A stretch of DNA of 64,000 nt from Algoriphagus antarcticus (GTDB lineage: Bacteria; Bacteroidota; Bacteroidia; Cytophagales; Cyclobacteriaceae): the NCBI RefSeq assembly GCF_002150685.1, contig NZ_MSSW01000019.1:62001-126000 (forward strand). Direction: 5' to 3'. The translations under genes were made by a program, and so were the position numbers. Positions within the stretch are counted from its first letter, which is position 1; every line of letters begins with the position of its first letter. The notes beneath the pieces are model-generated. The model ran no database searches. It was given only the letters and a program-made list of their open reading frames with translations, and had not been told where the DNA came from. This document shows, piece by piece, positions 10,784 to 20,199 of the stretch.

Positions 10784-11788
10784 GTGAAAAATAATCTGAT
10801 CAAGACAACAGCATTTTTACGACTTCTGAGTTCTCAGAAAATCATTAATTACGTCTTTTTAGCTATTTCCTTCCAGCTTTCCAGGATTATAGGCAGACCA
10901 ATTCTTTGGGGCAAGCCCACTACCCTTTCCATTGAGCCCACTACCAGCTGCAATCTACGCTGCCCAGAATGTCCTTCGGGATTACGTGCTTTTTCTCGAC
11001 CCACAGGAATGCTTCAGGAGCAGCTTTTCAAGAAAACCATTGATCAGGTGCAAGGTCATCTTACGTGGTTGCATTTATATTTTCAGGGTGAGCCATTCCT
11101 AAATCCACGTTTTTTGGATATGGTCGCCTATGCCAATTCCAAAGGTATTTTCACCTCCACGTCTACCAATGCACATTACTTACAGGAAAAGCAGGTCACT
11201 GACGTCTTACAAAGTGGGCTCAGGCAATTGATCGTGTCTATGGACGGAATCACCCAGGAGATTTATGAAAAATACCGGGTAGGAGGACAACTGCATAAAG
11301 TGCAGAAAGGAATCAATCTACTTTTGTCTGAACGCAATAAATCCAAGCAAAACTTTCCCCGTGTGGTACTCCAGTTTTTGGTCACCGGACAGAATGAACA
11401 TCAACTGCCAGAGTTGAAGCAATGGGCGAAAAAAATGAAGGTAGATGAGCTGCAACTGAAAACCACTCAGATATATGACTTCGAAAATGGTTCTGAGCTT
11501 ATTCCATCTGATTTGGGATATTCCAGATATATGCCCGTGGGAAATGGAAAGTGGAAGCTCAAGAAAAAGATGGAAAACAAATGCTGGAGAATGTGGCAAG
11601 GAGCAGTTTCTACCTGGGATGGAAAGATAGTGCCCTGCTGCTTTGACAAAGACGCGGAGCATGTCATGGGTGAATTGAAATCCCAAACACTCGCTTCTAT
11701 CTGGTCATCACTCCCCTACCAAAACTTCAGAAAACAATTGCTGAGCGACCGGACTCAGATCGAAATATGCAAAAATTGTTCGGAGTGA
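10784..11788 (+). CDS. Radical SAM / SPASM domain protein
   Basis: A 334-residue protein with the radical SAM cluster motif C-N-L-R-C-P-E-C (CxxxCxxC) near residues 55-62. A C-terminal SPASM-like region has C-W-R-M-W, V-P-C-C-F-D and C-K-N-C-S for auxiliary iron-sulfur cluster binding. The start is a GTG; no ATG lies upstream in frame close by. Radical SAM/SPASM proteins of this size are commonly found beside glycosyltransferase clusters in Bacteroidota, where their substrates are mostly unknown; others modify peptides or anaerobic sulfatases. It sits between the cyclase gene and the polysaccharide export genes on the same strand. Membership of the polysaccharide pathway is an inference from location. 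Confidence 0.85.
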   Translation: MKNNLIKTTAFLRLLSSQKIINYVFLAISFQLSRIIGRPILWGKPTTLSIEPTTSCNLRCPECPSGLRAFSRPTGMLQEQLFKKTIDQVQGHLTWLHLYFQGEPFLNPRFLDMVAYANSKGIFTSTSTNAHYLQEKQVTDVLQSGLRQLIVSMDGITQEIYEKYRVGGQLHKVQKGINLLLSERNKSKQNFPRVVLQFLVTGQNEHQLPELKQWAKKMKVDELQLKTTQIYDFENGSELIPSDLGYSRYMPVGNGKWKLKKKMENKCWRMWQGAVSTWDGKIVPCCFDKDAEHVMGELKSQTLASIWSSLPYQNFRKQLLSDRTQIEICKNCSE

Positions 11789-11827
11789 GTATCTGATAGA
11801 GGAAGTGAGAACTCAGGTTTTTGGAAC

Positions 11828-11835
11828 TATATTTG
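11828..11835 (+). promoter_or_regulatory. Candidate Bacteroidota -7 promoter element
   Basis: TATATTTG matches the TAnnTTTG -7 consensus of the primary sigma factor in Bacteroidota. It would start a transcript near 11842, giving a leader of about 65 bases before the polysaccharide export gene at 11908. No convincing TTG -33 element lies at the standard spacing, so this is only a candidate. Confidence 0.35.
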
Positions 11836-11907
11836 GTAGAATTAAGAAATTCATGGATTTTTAATCTCCATATTTGTCCTTGATTCACCCGGGACTACCA
11901 TTTCTCT

Positions 11908-14484
11908 ATGATTTCAATCAAACGATTCTCTTACTTTTTCATATTACTAGCCTATTTAGGATTAGCTATTCCTCCCACTTTCGCACAGGAATCAAACGAG
12001 GCTGACAAAATCAAAGTAGATGAACTATCCGATGAACAGGTTCAGGATTTATTAGACAGAGCCTACGATGCCGGGCTTACAAAAGCAGAGTTCCTCAAAG
12101 CACTTGAGATCCAGGGTATGCCTGCCGGGGAGCTAGCGAAGATGAGAGCAAGAATTAACGAAGATGACAGAGAATCTGTCCGAAGCACCAAATTATCCAA
12201 GCGGGATTCTCGCGAGCAGGTTAATTTTGATGAAATTGAACTTGGGATGTTTCAATTGTCCGATGTATCTCCGAAAAAACCAGATGAGAATGAAATATTT
12301 GGGTCATCACTTTTTTATCAGAAAAACAGGCGCTTAAGCTTCGAGCCAAGTCTGAATCAAGCCACTCCAAAAAGTTATATCCTCGGCCCGGGAGATTTGA
12401 TCTATGTCGATATCTATGGGCAGTCAGAGCAGTATTACGAAGCCACAGTCAACCCGGATGGATTTGTCCTATTGGATAATATTGGTCCTGTAGCGGTTTC
12501 GGGGAAATCTATAGAGGAAGCTACAGGGATACTTAAAAATCGTGTTGGAAAGTATTATTCTGGCCTGTTGGGAAGCAATCCCAATACTTTTCTACAAGTG
12601 ACCTTAGGAAATGTAGGCACCATCAAAGTGAATATTCTGGGTGAAGTCCGACTTCCGGGCACATTTACGCTAAGTGCATTTTCCACAGTTTTCAACGCTT
12701 TGTATGCTGCCGGTGGTCCCAATGAAAATGGCTCCATGCGAAAAATTAAATTGGTGAGAAATAATATCCAAATCGCTGAGATTGATGTCTATGATTTGCT
12801 GATTAATGGAACTGCTCAACTTGATCTAAAACTTCAGGATCAGGACGTCATTTTGGTTCCTCCCTATCTTTCCCATGTGAAAGTCAAAGGAGAAGTAAAG
12901 CGTCCGATGGTTTTTGAAGTAGCGGAAGATGATAATTTTACAGAATTATTAAATTACGCGGGAGGTTTTACCGACCATGCATTCAAAGACCGGGTAGCAA
13001 TTTCCAGAATTTCGGGAAATCAACGTTCTGTCTCTGATGTCTATCAAAATCAATTTGATCTTTTCCTACTGAAGGGCGGGGATGAGATCACTGTTCAGCG
13101 AATTCTCGATCGCTATTCCAATCGCGTCCAGATTAAAGGCGCTGTATATAGAGAAGGCACATTTGCTTTGACCGATGGCCTCACGCTTTCACAATTGGTC
13201 AAAAATGCTGAAGGATTACGCGGAGATGCCTATACAACACAGGCGAGTATCTTGCGAACAAGGGCTGATCTGAGTACTGAAATGATTCAGGTAAATCTTA
13301 AGGAAGTTTTGGAAGGCACCACTTCTGACATTCTACTTCAGCGTGAAGACGTAGTGCGAATAGCCAGTATCTATGATATCAATAACGAGGAATATGTGCA
13401 AATCCTGGGCGAGGTGAAAAGGCCTGGAGTCTATCCTTATTCAGCCGAGATGAAAGTAGAAGATTTGATCGTAATGGCTGGAGGATTTCAGGAATCTGCC
13501 AACTCACAGGACATCGAAATAGCCCGAAGATTGGAAGATTCTGACTTGGGAACGCTGGCGGATATCATCCCTACGCAGGTAAATACGGATCTAGGATACA
13601 ATCCAAATTCCCCTTCTCTGGTACCTTTTGACCAAGTTATAGTTAGAAAACGGGCAAGTTTCACCATGCAGCGATTGACTGCGGTGGAAGGTCAGGTGAA
13701 TTCGCCTGGAATATTTGCGATCCAAAGCAGTGGGGAACGTATCTCCGATTTAGTCAAGCGCGCTGGAGGTCTCAATCAGTTTGCCTATCCTAAAGGTGCA
13801 ACGTTGATCCGACGCACTGAATTTTTCAACACAGAATCTGAGCAACTTCGTCGTCAGCGAAATCTGGAAGGTTTGCAAATGAAGCTTGCAGAAGATCCAA
13901 GTAATTCGGAGGCACAAGCTGAACTGCTTCAGCGATTATTAACTGATACTCCAAAAGCTGTATCTCCTGTCGAAAATCAACTGTCCCAGACCAAAAAGGA
14001 GTCCTTGGATCAAATAGCATCTGAAACACCAGGGTTTGCAGTGAAGCTGAAGGAAACCGAAGCTGTTGCAATTAATCTGGAAGAAATCCTGATAAATCCC
14101 GGCTCAGAGAATGATCTGCTACTGGAAGAAGGGGATATTCTCTCAGTCCCCAAATTATTTCAAACCGTGAGAATGCGCGGGGATGTAGTGTATCCAACTA
14201 CCCTTCGTCATGAGTCCGGCCAAAGTTTGAAACACTATATCAATGGTGCTGGTGGTTTTGAGCGTCGTGCGAATAGAAAGCAAACCTATGTGGTCTATGC
14301 AAATGGGGCAGTGAAGAGAACAAAGGGCTTTTTGGGAATCAGGAATTACCCGCCTGTAGAACCTGGAGCCGAAGTCATAGTACCCACCAAAGGACCAAGA
14401 GTACCGCTACGGTTAGGAGAAGTGGTAGGAATCACTACTGGATTGGCGACCTTGGGCTTGGTTATGTCTCAAATCAACTGGTAA
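11908..14484 (+). CDS. SLBB-domain polysaccharide export protein (Wza-like)
   Basis: An 858-residue exported protein. A signal peptide (about 5-27, ending F-A-Q) is followed by a charged region, then a Poly_export domain (about 150-240; G-P-G-D-L-I-Y-V-D-I-Y-G). I count six SLBB-type units, each with a G-x-V-x-x-P-G-like turn followed by an A-G-G motif: roughly 245-275, 325-355, 410-440, 495-530, 590-620 and 750-785. A hydrophobic segment closes the protein (about 835-855). Length and domain number are typical of the long SLBB proteins of Bacteroidota, larger than enterobacterial Wza (about 380 residues). It should form the outer-membrane or periplasm-spanning export channel together with the Wzz-like protein encoded next. 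Confidence 0.9.
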   Translation: MISIKRFSYFFILLAYLGLAIPPTFAQESNEADKIKVDELSDEQVQDLLDRAYDAGLTKAEFLKALEIQGMPAGELAKMRARINEDDRESVRSTKLSKRDSREQVNFDEIELGMFQLSDVSPKKPDENEIFGSSLFYQKNRRLSFEPSLNQATPKSYILGPGDLIYVDIYGQSEQYYEATVNPDGFVLLDNIGPVAVSGKSIEEATGILKNRVGKYYSGLLGSNPNTFLQVTLGNVGTIKVNILGEVRLPGTFTLSAFSTVFNALYAAGGPNENGSMRKIKLVRNNIQIAEIDVYDLLINGTAQLDLKLQDQDVILVPPYLSHVKVKGEVKRPMVFEVAEDDNFTELLNYAGGFTDHAFKDRVAISRISGNQRSVSDVYQNQFDLFLLKGGDEITVQRILDRYSNRVQIKGAVYREGTFALTDGLTLSQLVKNAEGLRGDAYTTQASILRTRADLSTEMIQVNLKEVLEGTTSDILLQREDVVRIASIYDINNEEYVQILGEVKRPGVYPYSAEMKVEDLIVMAGGFQESANSQDIEIARRLEDSDLGTLADIIPTQVNTDLGYNPNSPSLVPFDQVIVRKRASFTMQRLTAVEGQVNSPGIFAIQSSGERISDLVKRAGGLNQFAYPKGATLIRRTEFFNTESEQLRRQRNLEGLQMKLAEDPSNSEAQAELLQRLLTDTPKAVSPVENQLSQTKKESLDQIASETPGFAVKLKETEAVAINLEEILINPGSENDLLLEEGDILSVPKLFQTVRMRGDVVYPTTLRHESGQSLKHYINGAGGFERRANRKQTYVVYANGAVKRTKGFLGIRNYPPVEPGAEVIVPTKGPRVPLRLGEVVGITTGLATLGLVMSQINW

Positions 14485-15551
14485 TGTCTGGATCGAAACA
14501 TTTTACGGATAACCAGTTCACAATCAAAGAAGTAACTCAAAACTTCTCCGAATGGATTGCTTATTTCATATTCAAATGGAAAATTCTTCTCCTTGCCGGC
14601 TTGCTGGGTATAGGTTTAGGAGCTTTAGTTTCAATTTTTAAAAAACCTGTCTTCATTGCCACTACTTCATTTGTGCTAGAAGATGGAGATTCTGGAAGCA
14701 TGGGCCAAATGTCGGGACTGGCTTCCCTGGTAGGTGTAAATATGGGGTCATTGGGTGGCACAAGCGGGCTGTTCCAAGGCGATAATATTATGGAGCTTTA
14801 TCGCTCAGACCGTATGCTTGACGAGGCATTATTGAGTCCATTTGATGAAAATCAGCTGCTGATAGACCGATTTATTGCTTTTGAAAAGATTGATAAAAAG
14901 TGGGCTTCAAAAGTGGATATTGCTGCCATGGACTTTTCCATTCCCAGAGAAAACTTTACAGTTTCTCAGGATTCTGTGGTCAAAGAAGTAGCGAAGCTAG
15001 TTAGAGAAAATCAACTTTCTGTGGCTAAGCCAGACCGAAAATTGACAATAATACAAGTTACCGTTTTATCCAAAGACGAAGCTTATGCCAAAGCATTCAA
15101 TGAGCATTTGGTAGAAAATGTAAATAAATTTTACAGGGAGACTAAAACAAAAAAAACCAGCGAAAATCTGGCGATCCTTCAATCACAGGCTGATAGTGTA
15201 CGCAAATTATTGGATGAGAGCATTGGTGCTTTCGCTTCAGCGACTGATCGTGTTCCCAATGCAAACCCATTGCTTTCGTCAGCTACAATAGATACCCGTA
15301 AGCGACAGGTAGATGTGCAGGCAACTGGTGCAGTATATGAGGAGGTAGTTAAAAACTTAGAAATCGCCAAAGTCAATCATCGGAACAATTCTCCTTTGAT
15401 TCAAATCATTGATTCCCCGAGATTCCCACTGGAGAGATCTGAAATTCGACTGGTAAAAGGGATGGTGTATGGATGTGCAATTTTGGGAATGCTCGCTATA
15501 TTTTTTATTTATTTCCGACGATTGTACCAGAAGCATATGCAGGAAAGCTAA
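14484..15551 (+). CDS. Wzz/GumC-type chain-length determinant (no kinase domain)
   Basis: A 355-residue inner-membrane protein with two membrane helices (about 32-52 and 325-345) flanking a periplasmic, mostly helical region, the topology of polysaccharide co-polymerases. There is no C-terminal Walker-box tyrosine kinase, so it is the short Wzz form rather than a full Wzc. The start overlaps the stop of the SLBB gene by one base (TAATG), consistent with cotranslation of the two export parts. Its role is to set chain length and connect the polymerase with the outer-membrane channel. No tyrosine kinase or phosphatase gene occurs elsewhere in the cluster. Confidence 0.88.
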   Translation: MSGSKHFTDNQFTIKEVTQNFSEWIAYFIFKWKILLLAGLLGIGLGALVSIFKKPVFIATTSFVLEDGDSGSMGQMSGLASLVGVNMGSLGGTSGLFQGDNIMELYRSDRMLDEALLSPFDENQLLIDRFIAFEKIDKKWASKVDIAAMDFSIPRENFTVSQDSVVKEVAKLVRENQLSVAKPDRKLTIIQVTVLSKDEAYAKAFNEHLVENVNKFYRETKTKKTSENLAILQSQADSVRKLLDESIGAFASATDRVPNANPLLSSATIDTRKRQVDVQATGAVYEEVVKNLEIAKVNHRNNSPLIQIIDSPRFPLERSEIRLVKGMVYGCAILGMLAIFFIYFRRLYQKHMQES

Positions 15552-15564
15552 ACTATAGGCTGCC

Positions 15565-16860
15565 ATGCTAGAAAAACTCGGTCTTATTCCTATCAGCGAT
15601 ATTATCAAGAACAAATCAATTCAGAACTTTTTGTTTCTGGCGATTATTCAATCCTCAAATGTGTTGATTACGATCATTTCCATGCCACTGTTGATCCAGG
15701 GTATAGGAGTGGATCAATTTGGATTGGTTAATCTGTCACTTTCTGTGATTGTCCTGCTTAATATCTTTGTGGGATTTGGCTACAACCTCAGTGCACCAAG
15801 GGAGGTCGCTATCAATCAACAGAATAAGGTGGCGCTATCGCATATAGTGTCCAATATATTTTCTGCTAAAATTTTATTGGCAGGAATCGCGAGCCTCTCC
15901 ATTTTCATTGGTGTTTTTGGATTTGACCTCTTTCAAGAATATCAGATCATCCTGGCTTTTTCATTGATGTTATTGTTTTCAGAGGCAACACTTCCTCTCT
16001 GGTTTTTTCAAGGGATGGAGAAAATGAAGCTGGTGAGCATGGCTAATATCTTCTCCAAACTACTTTTTTTGATGGGAATTGTGCTATTTATTCACAATCC
16101 TGAGCAAAGTAAATGGGTCAATTTTTTAATGGGATTCTTTGGGATAGCTGTTAACCTTTTTCTTCTGGTATATATTCGAACCTTTTTGAGGATTAAGTTT
16201 TATAGACCTGAGTTTTTGGCGATTTGGAAAAGTCTCACTTCAAATCTTCTACTCTTTTTTTCGAATCTAGGAAGTCATATTGCTGCAAATGGAGGTTTAA
16301 TTGTATTAAGTTTTTTCACTGCAGCAGAGACATTAGGCATGTATAGCTTAGCCGAGCGGGTAATCATGGTAATGCGGATGCTACCTTCGCTTATTGTACA
16401 GGCTGTTTATCCAAACGCTGCCAAATTGTATGTCAAAGATAGGGTAGCATTTCTAAAATTTTCCACCAAAGTGTTGCTTCTCTCCTTAGGGACTAGCGCC
16501 TTCTTATCCGTATGTACATTCCTTGGTTCTGATATCATAATTGCAGTTTTGTCAAGAGCTTCTCTACCCAAGTCCGTAGAAATTCTAAAGATTTTGGCTT
16601 TTATTCCCTTTTTAGCTACACTCAATATTTGGAATATTATAGTCTTTCTCATCAATGATCAGAAGCAGTTGATGTTCATAACATCTTGGCTTGTTTGCGC
16701 TTACATGTTAATCGCCTCGGTTTTGGCGACGGCTTATTATGGTGAAGAAGGCCTTGCTTTTGCTCTACTTTCTACTGAAGTAGTCGCTTTTATATTATCA
16801 TGCTATTTCAATTGGCGCTTCAATAGAAAATTAGTTTTTGAGCTGTTCTCAAAAAATTGA
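15565..16860 (+). CDS. Wzx-type polysaccharide flippase
   Basis: A 431-residue polytopic membrane protein with about 12 hydrophobic helices and the pattern of the polysaccharide biosynthesis family (MOP superfamily). It would flip undecaprenyl-linked repeat units across the inner membrane. The gene follows the Wzz-like gene by 13 bases. Together with the O-antigen ligase/polymerase-like protein at 18778 and the Wzz protein it defines a Wzx/Wzy-dependent pathway rather than ABC-dependent export. No substrate residues can be named from sequence. Confidence 0.88.
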   Translation: MLEKLGLIPISDIIKNKSIQNFLFLAIIQSSNVLITIISMPLLIQGIGVDQFGLVNLSLSVIVLLNIFVGFGYNLSAPREVAINQQNKVALSHIVSNIFSAKILLAGIASLSIFIGVFGFDLFQEYQIILAFSLMLLFSEATLPLWFFQGMEKMKLVSMANIFSKLLFLMGIVLFIHNPEQSKWVNFLMGFFGIAVNLFLLVYIRTFLRIKFYRPEFLAIWKSLTSNLLLFFSNLGSHIAANGGLIVLSFFTAAETLGMYSLAERVIMVMRMLPSLIVQAVYPNAAKLYVKDRVAFLKFSTKVLLLSLGTSAFLSVCTFLGSDIIIAVLSRASLPKSVEILKILAFIPFLATLNIWNIIVFLINDQKQLMFITSWLVCAYMLIASVLATAYYGEEGLAFALLSTEVVAFILSCYFNWRFNRKLVFELFSKN

Positions 16861-16895
16861 TTATTCAAATCCATCTATTCTTTTTGATTGAGATG

Positions 16896-16903
16896 TATAT
16901 TTG
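16896..16903 (+). promoter_or_regulatory. Candidate Bacteroidota -7 promoter element
   Basis: TATATTTG in the 101-base gap between the flippase and the GT2 gene matches TAnnTTTG. It would place a transcript start near 16910, about 50 bases before the GT2 ATG, and so a second internal promoter in the polysaccharide cluster. The -33 element is not clear. Confidence 0.35.
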
Positions 16904-16961
16904 AGCGCTAATACTATTGATCACCTTGGCAACCCTACATTTTATCCATAAAATTTCCTGA

Positions 16962-17894
16962 ATGAGTTCTTCATCTTTTCCGTCCGTAGCAATAGTTCTG
17001 ATCAATTGGAAAAATTATGAAGATTCAAAAAATTGTCTACTCTCACTTCAGGCTTGTAATTACCCGAATTTCAAAAGCATAATCATAGACAACCATTCAG
17101 GTGACGGTTCTGGAGAAAGACTTCTAAATGAGTTTGGAGATTTTGCGCATTTCCTATTTACTGACGAAAATCTAGGCTTTTCCGGGGGAAATAATGTTGG
17201 GTTCCGCTATGCTTTGGCGAACGGGTTTGATTACATTATGGAGCTTAATAATGATACTGAAGTCGAACCGGATTTTCTCGAAAAACTGGTTTTCTCTATT
17301 CATTGTAAGCCAGAGTTTGCGATAGCTCAGCCATTGATTTTTTACAACGGTGACCGAAGAAATGTCATTTGGAATGCAGGTGGTAAACTCATTTCATTTT
17401 TAGGGCTTTCCCTCACTAAGAAAGAAGGCAGTACTAATCTCAGTGACGTTATTTCTGAGGAAACGGATTGGACGACTGGATGTGCTACTCTTATAAAAGC
17501 GGAAGTGCTTCGTGAAACTGGCCTTTTGAAAGAGTTTTTCTTTTTTGGCTCTTTTGAAGATGTAGATCTTTCCATGAGAATCCGCGAAAAGGGCTACAAG
17601 CTATGGTTTGAATCAGAAGCAAAAATCTATCATTCCGTAGGTAATTCGTCCAAATCAAAAACCAAAGGAAAAGAAGGTTTTCTGAATCCTATGGTACATT
17701 ATTTGGCTCAGAGAAATCAAATGATATTCATCAAACATCACACTAACAATATTTTTATACCTTTGGCCGTGGCTGTTCAGTTTGCAAAAATGATCCTTTA
17801 TTCCGCCTATTTTATAGGAAGATGGAGGATACAAAAATTGCGGATGGCCTGGAAGGGGTTCGCGGATGGCCTAATAAAAACCTATCATGATTAA
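16962..17894 (+). CDS. Glycosyltransferase family 2 (rhamnosyltransferase-like)
   Basis: A 310-residue GT-A fold enzyme. The N-terminal V-L-I-N-W-K-N-Y opening and D-N-H-S-G-D-G-S are the nucleotide-sugar binding start of GT2. N-N-D-T-E takes the place of the DxD metal motif, and E-D-V-D-L follows the G-S-F acceptor loop near residue 200. Hydrophobic residues near 260-285 may give membrane contact. Members of this subgroup include rhamnosyltransferases of O-antigen and exopolysaccharide pathways; the sugar is not predictable. The end overlaps the next gene by 8 bases. Confidence 0.88.
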   Translation: MSSSSFPSVAIVLINWKNYEDSKNCLLSLQACNYPNFKSIIIDNHSGDGSGERLLNEFGDFAHFLFTDENLGFSGGNNVGFRYALANGFDYIMELNNDTEVEPDFLEKLVFSIHCKPEFAIAQPLIFYNGDRRNVIWNAGGKLISFLGLSLTKKEGSTNLSDVISEETDWTTGCATLIKAEVLRETGLLKEFFFFGSFEDVDLSMRIREKGYKLWFESEAKIYHSVGNSSKSKTKGKEGFLNPMVHYLAQRNQMIFIKHHTNNIFIPLAVAVQFAKMILYSAYFIGRWRIQKLRMAWKGFADGLIKTYHD

Positions 17895-18666
17895 GATTAA
17901 GGAGATTAAAAATAGAGTTGAGGAGTTTCACTCAGCTACGCCTTTTCCACATTTAATAATCGATGATTTTGTAGATCCAAAATTTGCAATATCTCTTTCA
18001 GAGGAATTTCCGGTTATTGATGACAGTAGCTTATTCACCTATTCCAATCCTTTGGAGAAGAAATCGGCACTCAATGACTGGAACAAATTCCCAGAACATA
18101 CTTACAAATTTTTTGAATACTTATGTTCTGAGACATTTGTAAGTCAATTGGGAGCAATTTTGGGCATCAAATTGTATCCGGATTTTGGCTTGCATGGTGG
18201 AGGCTGGCATATGCATCCTGATGGAGGAAAACTCAACCCGCACTTAGATTATAACATTCATCCCAAATTGGGATTACAACGAAGGATAAATTTGATTTTA
18301 TATCTTTCTCAGGATTGGAAGCCGGAGTTTGGCGGTCATTTTGGTCTTTGGAGTAATGATCCCGAGAGTAAACGTCCGTTTAAGTTGGAGAAAGAAGTAG
18401 AAGTAAAATTCAATAGAGCTGTGATTTTTGATACGACGTATCAGTCATGGCATGGATTGAGTAGACAGGTAAGTTCGCAGGGTTCAAATATCCGAAAATC
18501 TCTTGCCATTTACTACTTGTGCGACCCTCCAGCAAATACGGAAAATCGCCAACGAGCCCTTTATGCCCCTACTGAAGATCAAATTTCCAACCCTGATATT
18601 GAAGAATTAATCCGAAAGAGAGCTGATAATCAGCTTTACAAAGATCAATACATAACTAAAGGTTGA
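17887..18666 (+). CDS. 2-oxoglutarate/Fe(II)-dependent oxygenase
   Basis: A 259-residue double-stranded beta-helix oxygenase. The iron facial triad is visible as H-L-D-Y (HxD) near residue 119 and a distal histidine in Q-S-W-H-G near 191. The arginine in N-I-R-K-S-L is the likely 2-oxoglutarate anchor, and F-G-G-H-F lies between. The family is that of prolyl-4-hydroxylase-like and sugar-cluster oxygenases. Its start overlaps the GT2 gene by 8 bases and it lies directly before the polymerase, so it probably hydroxylates or oxidises a sugar residue or substituent of the polysaccharide. That role is inferred from position; protein hydroxylation is the alternative. Confidence 0.85.
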   Translation: MIKIKEIKNRVEEFHSATPFPHLIIDDFVDPKFAISLSEEFPVIDDSSLFTYSNPLEKKSALNDWNKFPEHTYKFFEYLCSETFVSQLGAILGIKLYPDFGLHGGGWHMHPDGGKLNPHLDYNIHPKLGLQRRINLILYLSQDWKPEFGGHFGLWSNDPESKRPFKLEKEVEVKFNRAVIFDTTYQSWHGLSRQVSSQGSNIRKSLAIYYLCDPPANTENRQRALYAPTEDQISNPDIEELIRKRADNQLYKDQYITKG

Positions 18667-18777
18667 TTTTTTTTAAACGCAAACTCTAATTTAACCCTCC
18701 ATAGAAGATGAGTTTTTGACGACTAGTTGCGTTTGGATTGAGTTACTTCTTTTTGCCTTTCGAAGCCTGACTATGGA

Positions 18778-20199
18778 ATGCCAATGTCTATAATGCTCTT
18801 GATAGCTATCACATTTGCTGTGGCTGCCGGATTTCTCTGGACAGTTCAGCAAATGGTATTCAACGGAAAATGGACGTATTTTATCTTCTTCCTTGCTGCT
18901 TTCCTGCCGTTTTATATCAGTTCTCTCAGTATAGTTTTTTTGGCTACCAGGTCTCCACTTCTTGTGAGTTTGTTTCAGATCAGCAAGGAAGTAATTGTTC
19001 TCATTTCAGGGTTGGTTTTTATTATTTATCAAAGGAAACTGGTTAACTATCCATTCCGACTACAATCCACCGACTGGTTTATGTTGGCTTTTATTGGCTT
19101 GGCGCTCATTTTCCTTTTTCTTCCCATAGGTCAGGCAAGTTTTATCAATAAAGCATTATACTTCAAAAGTATATTGATCCCTAGTCTAGTATATCTACTA
19201 GGGAGGAATACGCAGTTTGGTGATTTGGAGCTGAAGCGGCTATTTCAGATCATATTCGTGATAGCAGTCAGCGCATTTCTGGTGAATCTAGTAGAAAACT
19301 TTCTGCTCGGCGCTCATTTGCAACAGTTCACAGGATATGCACTATTTAATCAGGAGATAAATGACATAGAGCCTCAAGGGAATTATAATCTGACCTGGAC
19401 TTTTGAGACTACCAATGCCATGAAGCGGCTGGGGAGTTTTTTCTCTGATCCACTGGAACTGGCAAGCTCAGTTTTGATGGGATTTGCCGCTGGCTTGATT
19501 TGGTTTTTGACTACGGAGAGAGCTCATCAATGGAAATATTTGCTAATTATGCTTTGCTGTATTGGTAGCCTTGTCTTTGCATCTTCCAGAGCTTCCTTCG
19601 CTGCCTTTTTTGTCATGATATTTTTTGTTGCATTAGTTTTCAAGCTCTATAAACTGATTGGCTTTGGCTTCCTGAGTTTGATTTTGTTTGTAGGTTATGT
19701 GGTGTTCTTCGCTTCGGATGATTTTTACTTCTTTGTGGTGGATACACTTACGCTTGCAGACACATCCAGCATAGGCCATGTGGTAGAATGGGTACTGGCA
19801 CTGGATTCAATGGTTGCGAATCCACTGGGAATTGGATTGGCCATGAGTGGGAATTTTGGAAGTGTTTCAGAAGATATTCGTGTGGGTGGAGAAAATCAGT
19901 TTTTGATTTATGGCGTACAGTTGGGCTGGATCGGAATGCTCCTATACATAAGCACACTCTTCACAGGTATTTGGAATTCGATCTTTGTTTTCAAAAACTC
20001 TGATAACCTAAATCTGGCAAGAATGGCATTCGTAGCAGGAACAGTTAAAGCAGGATTATTGCTTCCCTTGTTTACCGCCAATGTGGAAATCTACACCTAC
20101 GTATCTTGGGTTTCCTGGTGGATGGTGGGTCTAAGTGTGAATGAGTATTCTAGAATTAAGTTGGAGGGCTTAGAGACAAAACAACTATTGAAATTATGA
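18778..20199 (+). CDS. O-antigen polymerase/ligase-like membrane protein (Wzy candidate)
   Basis: A 473-residue protein with 10-12 hydrophobic helices and a larger periplasmic loop around residues 175-215 and again near 325-370, the layout of Wzy/WaaL proteins. It contains G-S-F-F-S-D-P before a long helix, a pattern seen in many Bacteroidota O-antigen ligase-domain proteins. As the only such protein in the cluster it is the likely repeat-unit polymerase. A second ATG lies 5 bases upstream in another frame; the ATG at 18778 gives the full first helix. The stop overlaps the methyltransferase start (ATGA). Confidence 0.82.
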   Translation: MPMSIMLLIAITFAVAAGFLWTVQQMVFNGKWTYFIFFLAAFLPFYISSLSIVFLATRSPLLVSLFQISKEVIVLISGLVFIIYQRKLVNYPFRLQSTDWFMLAFIGLALIFLFLPIGQASFINKALYFKSILIPSLVYLLGRNTQFGDLELKRLFQIIFVIAVSAFLVNLVENFLLGAHLQQFTGYALFNQEINDIEPQGNYNLTWTFETTNAMKRLGSFFSDPLELASSVLMGFAAGLIWFLTTERAHQWKYLLIMLCCIGSLVFASSRASFAAFFVMIFFVALVFKLYKLIGFGFLSLILFVGYVVFFASDDFYFFVVDTLTLADTSSIGHVVEWVLALDSMVANPLGIGLAMSGNFGSVSEDIRVGGENQFLIYGVQLGWIGMLLYISTLFTGIWNSIFVFKNSDNLNLARMAFVAGTVKAGLLLPLFTANVEIYTYVSWVSWWMVGLSVNEYSRIKLEGLETKQLLKL

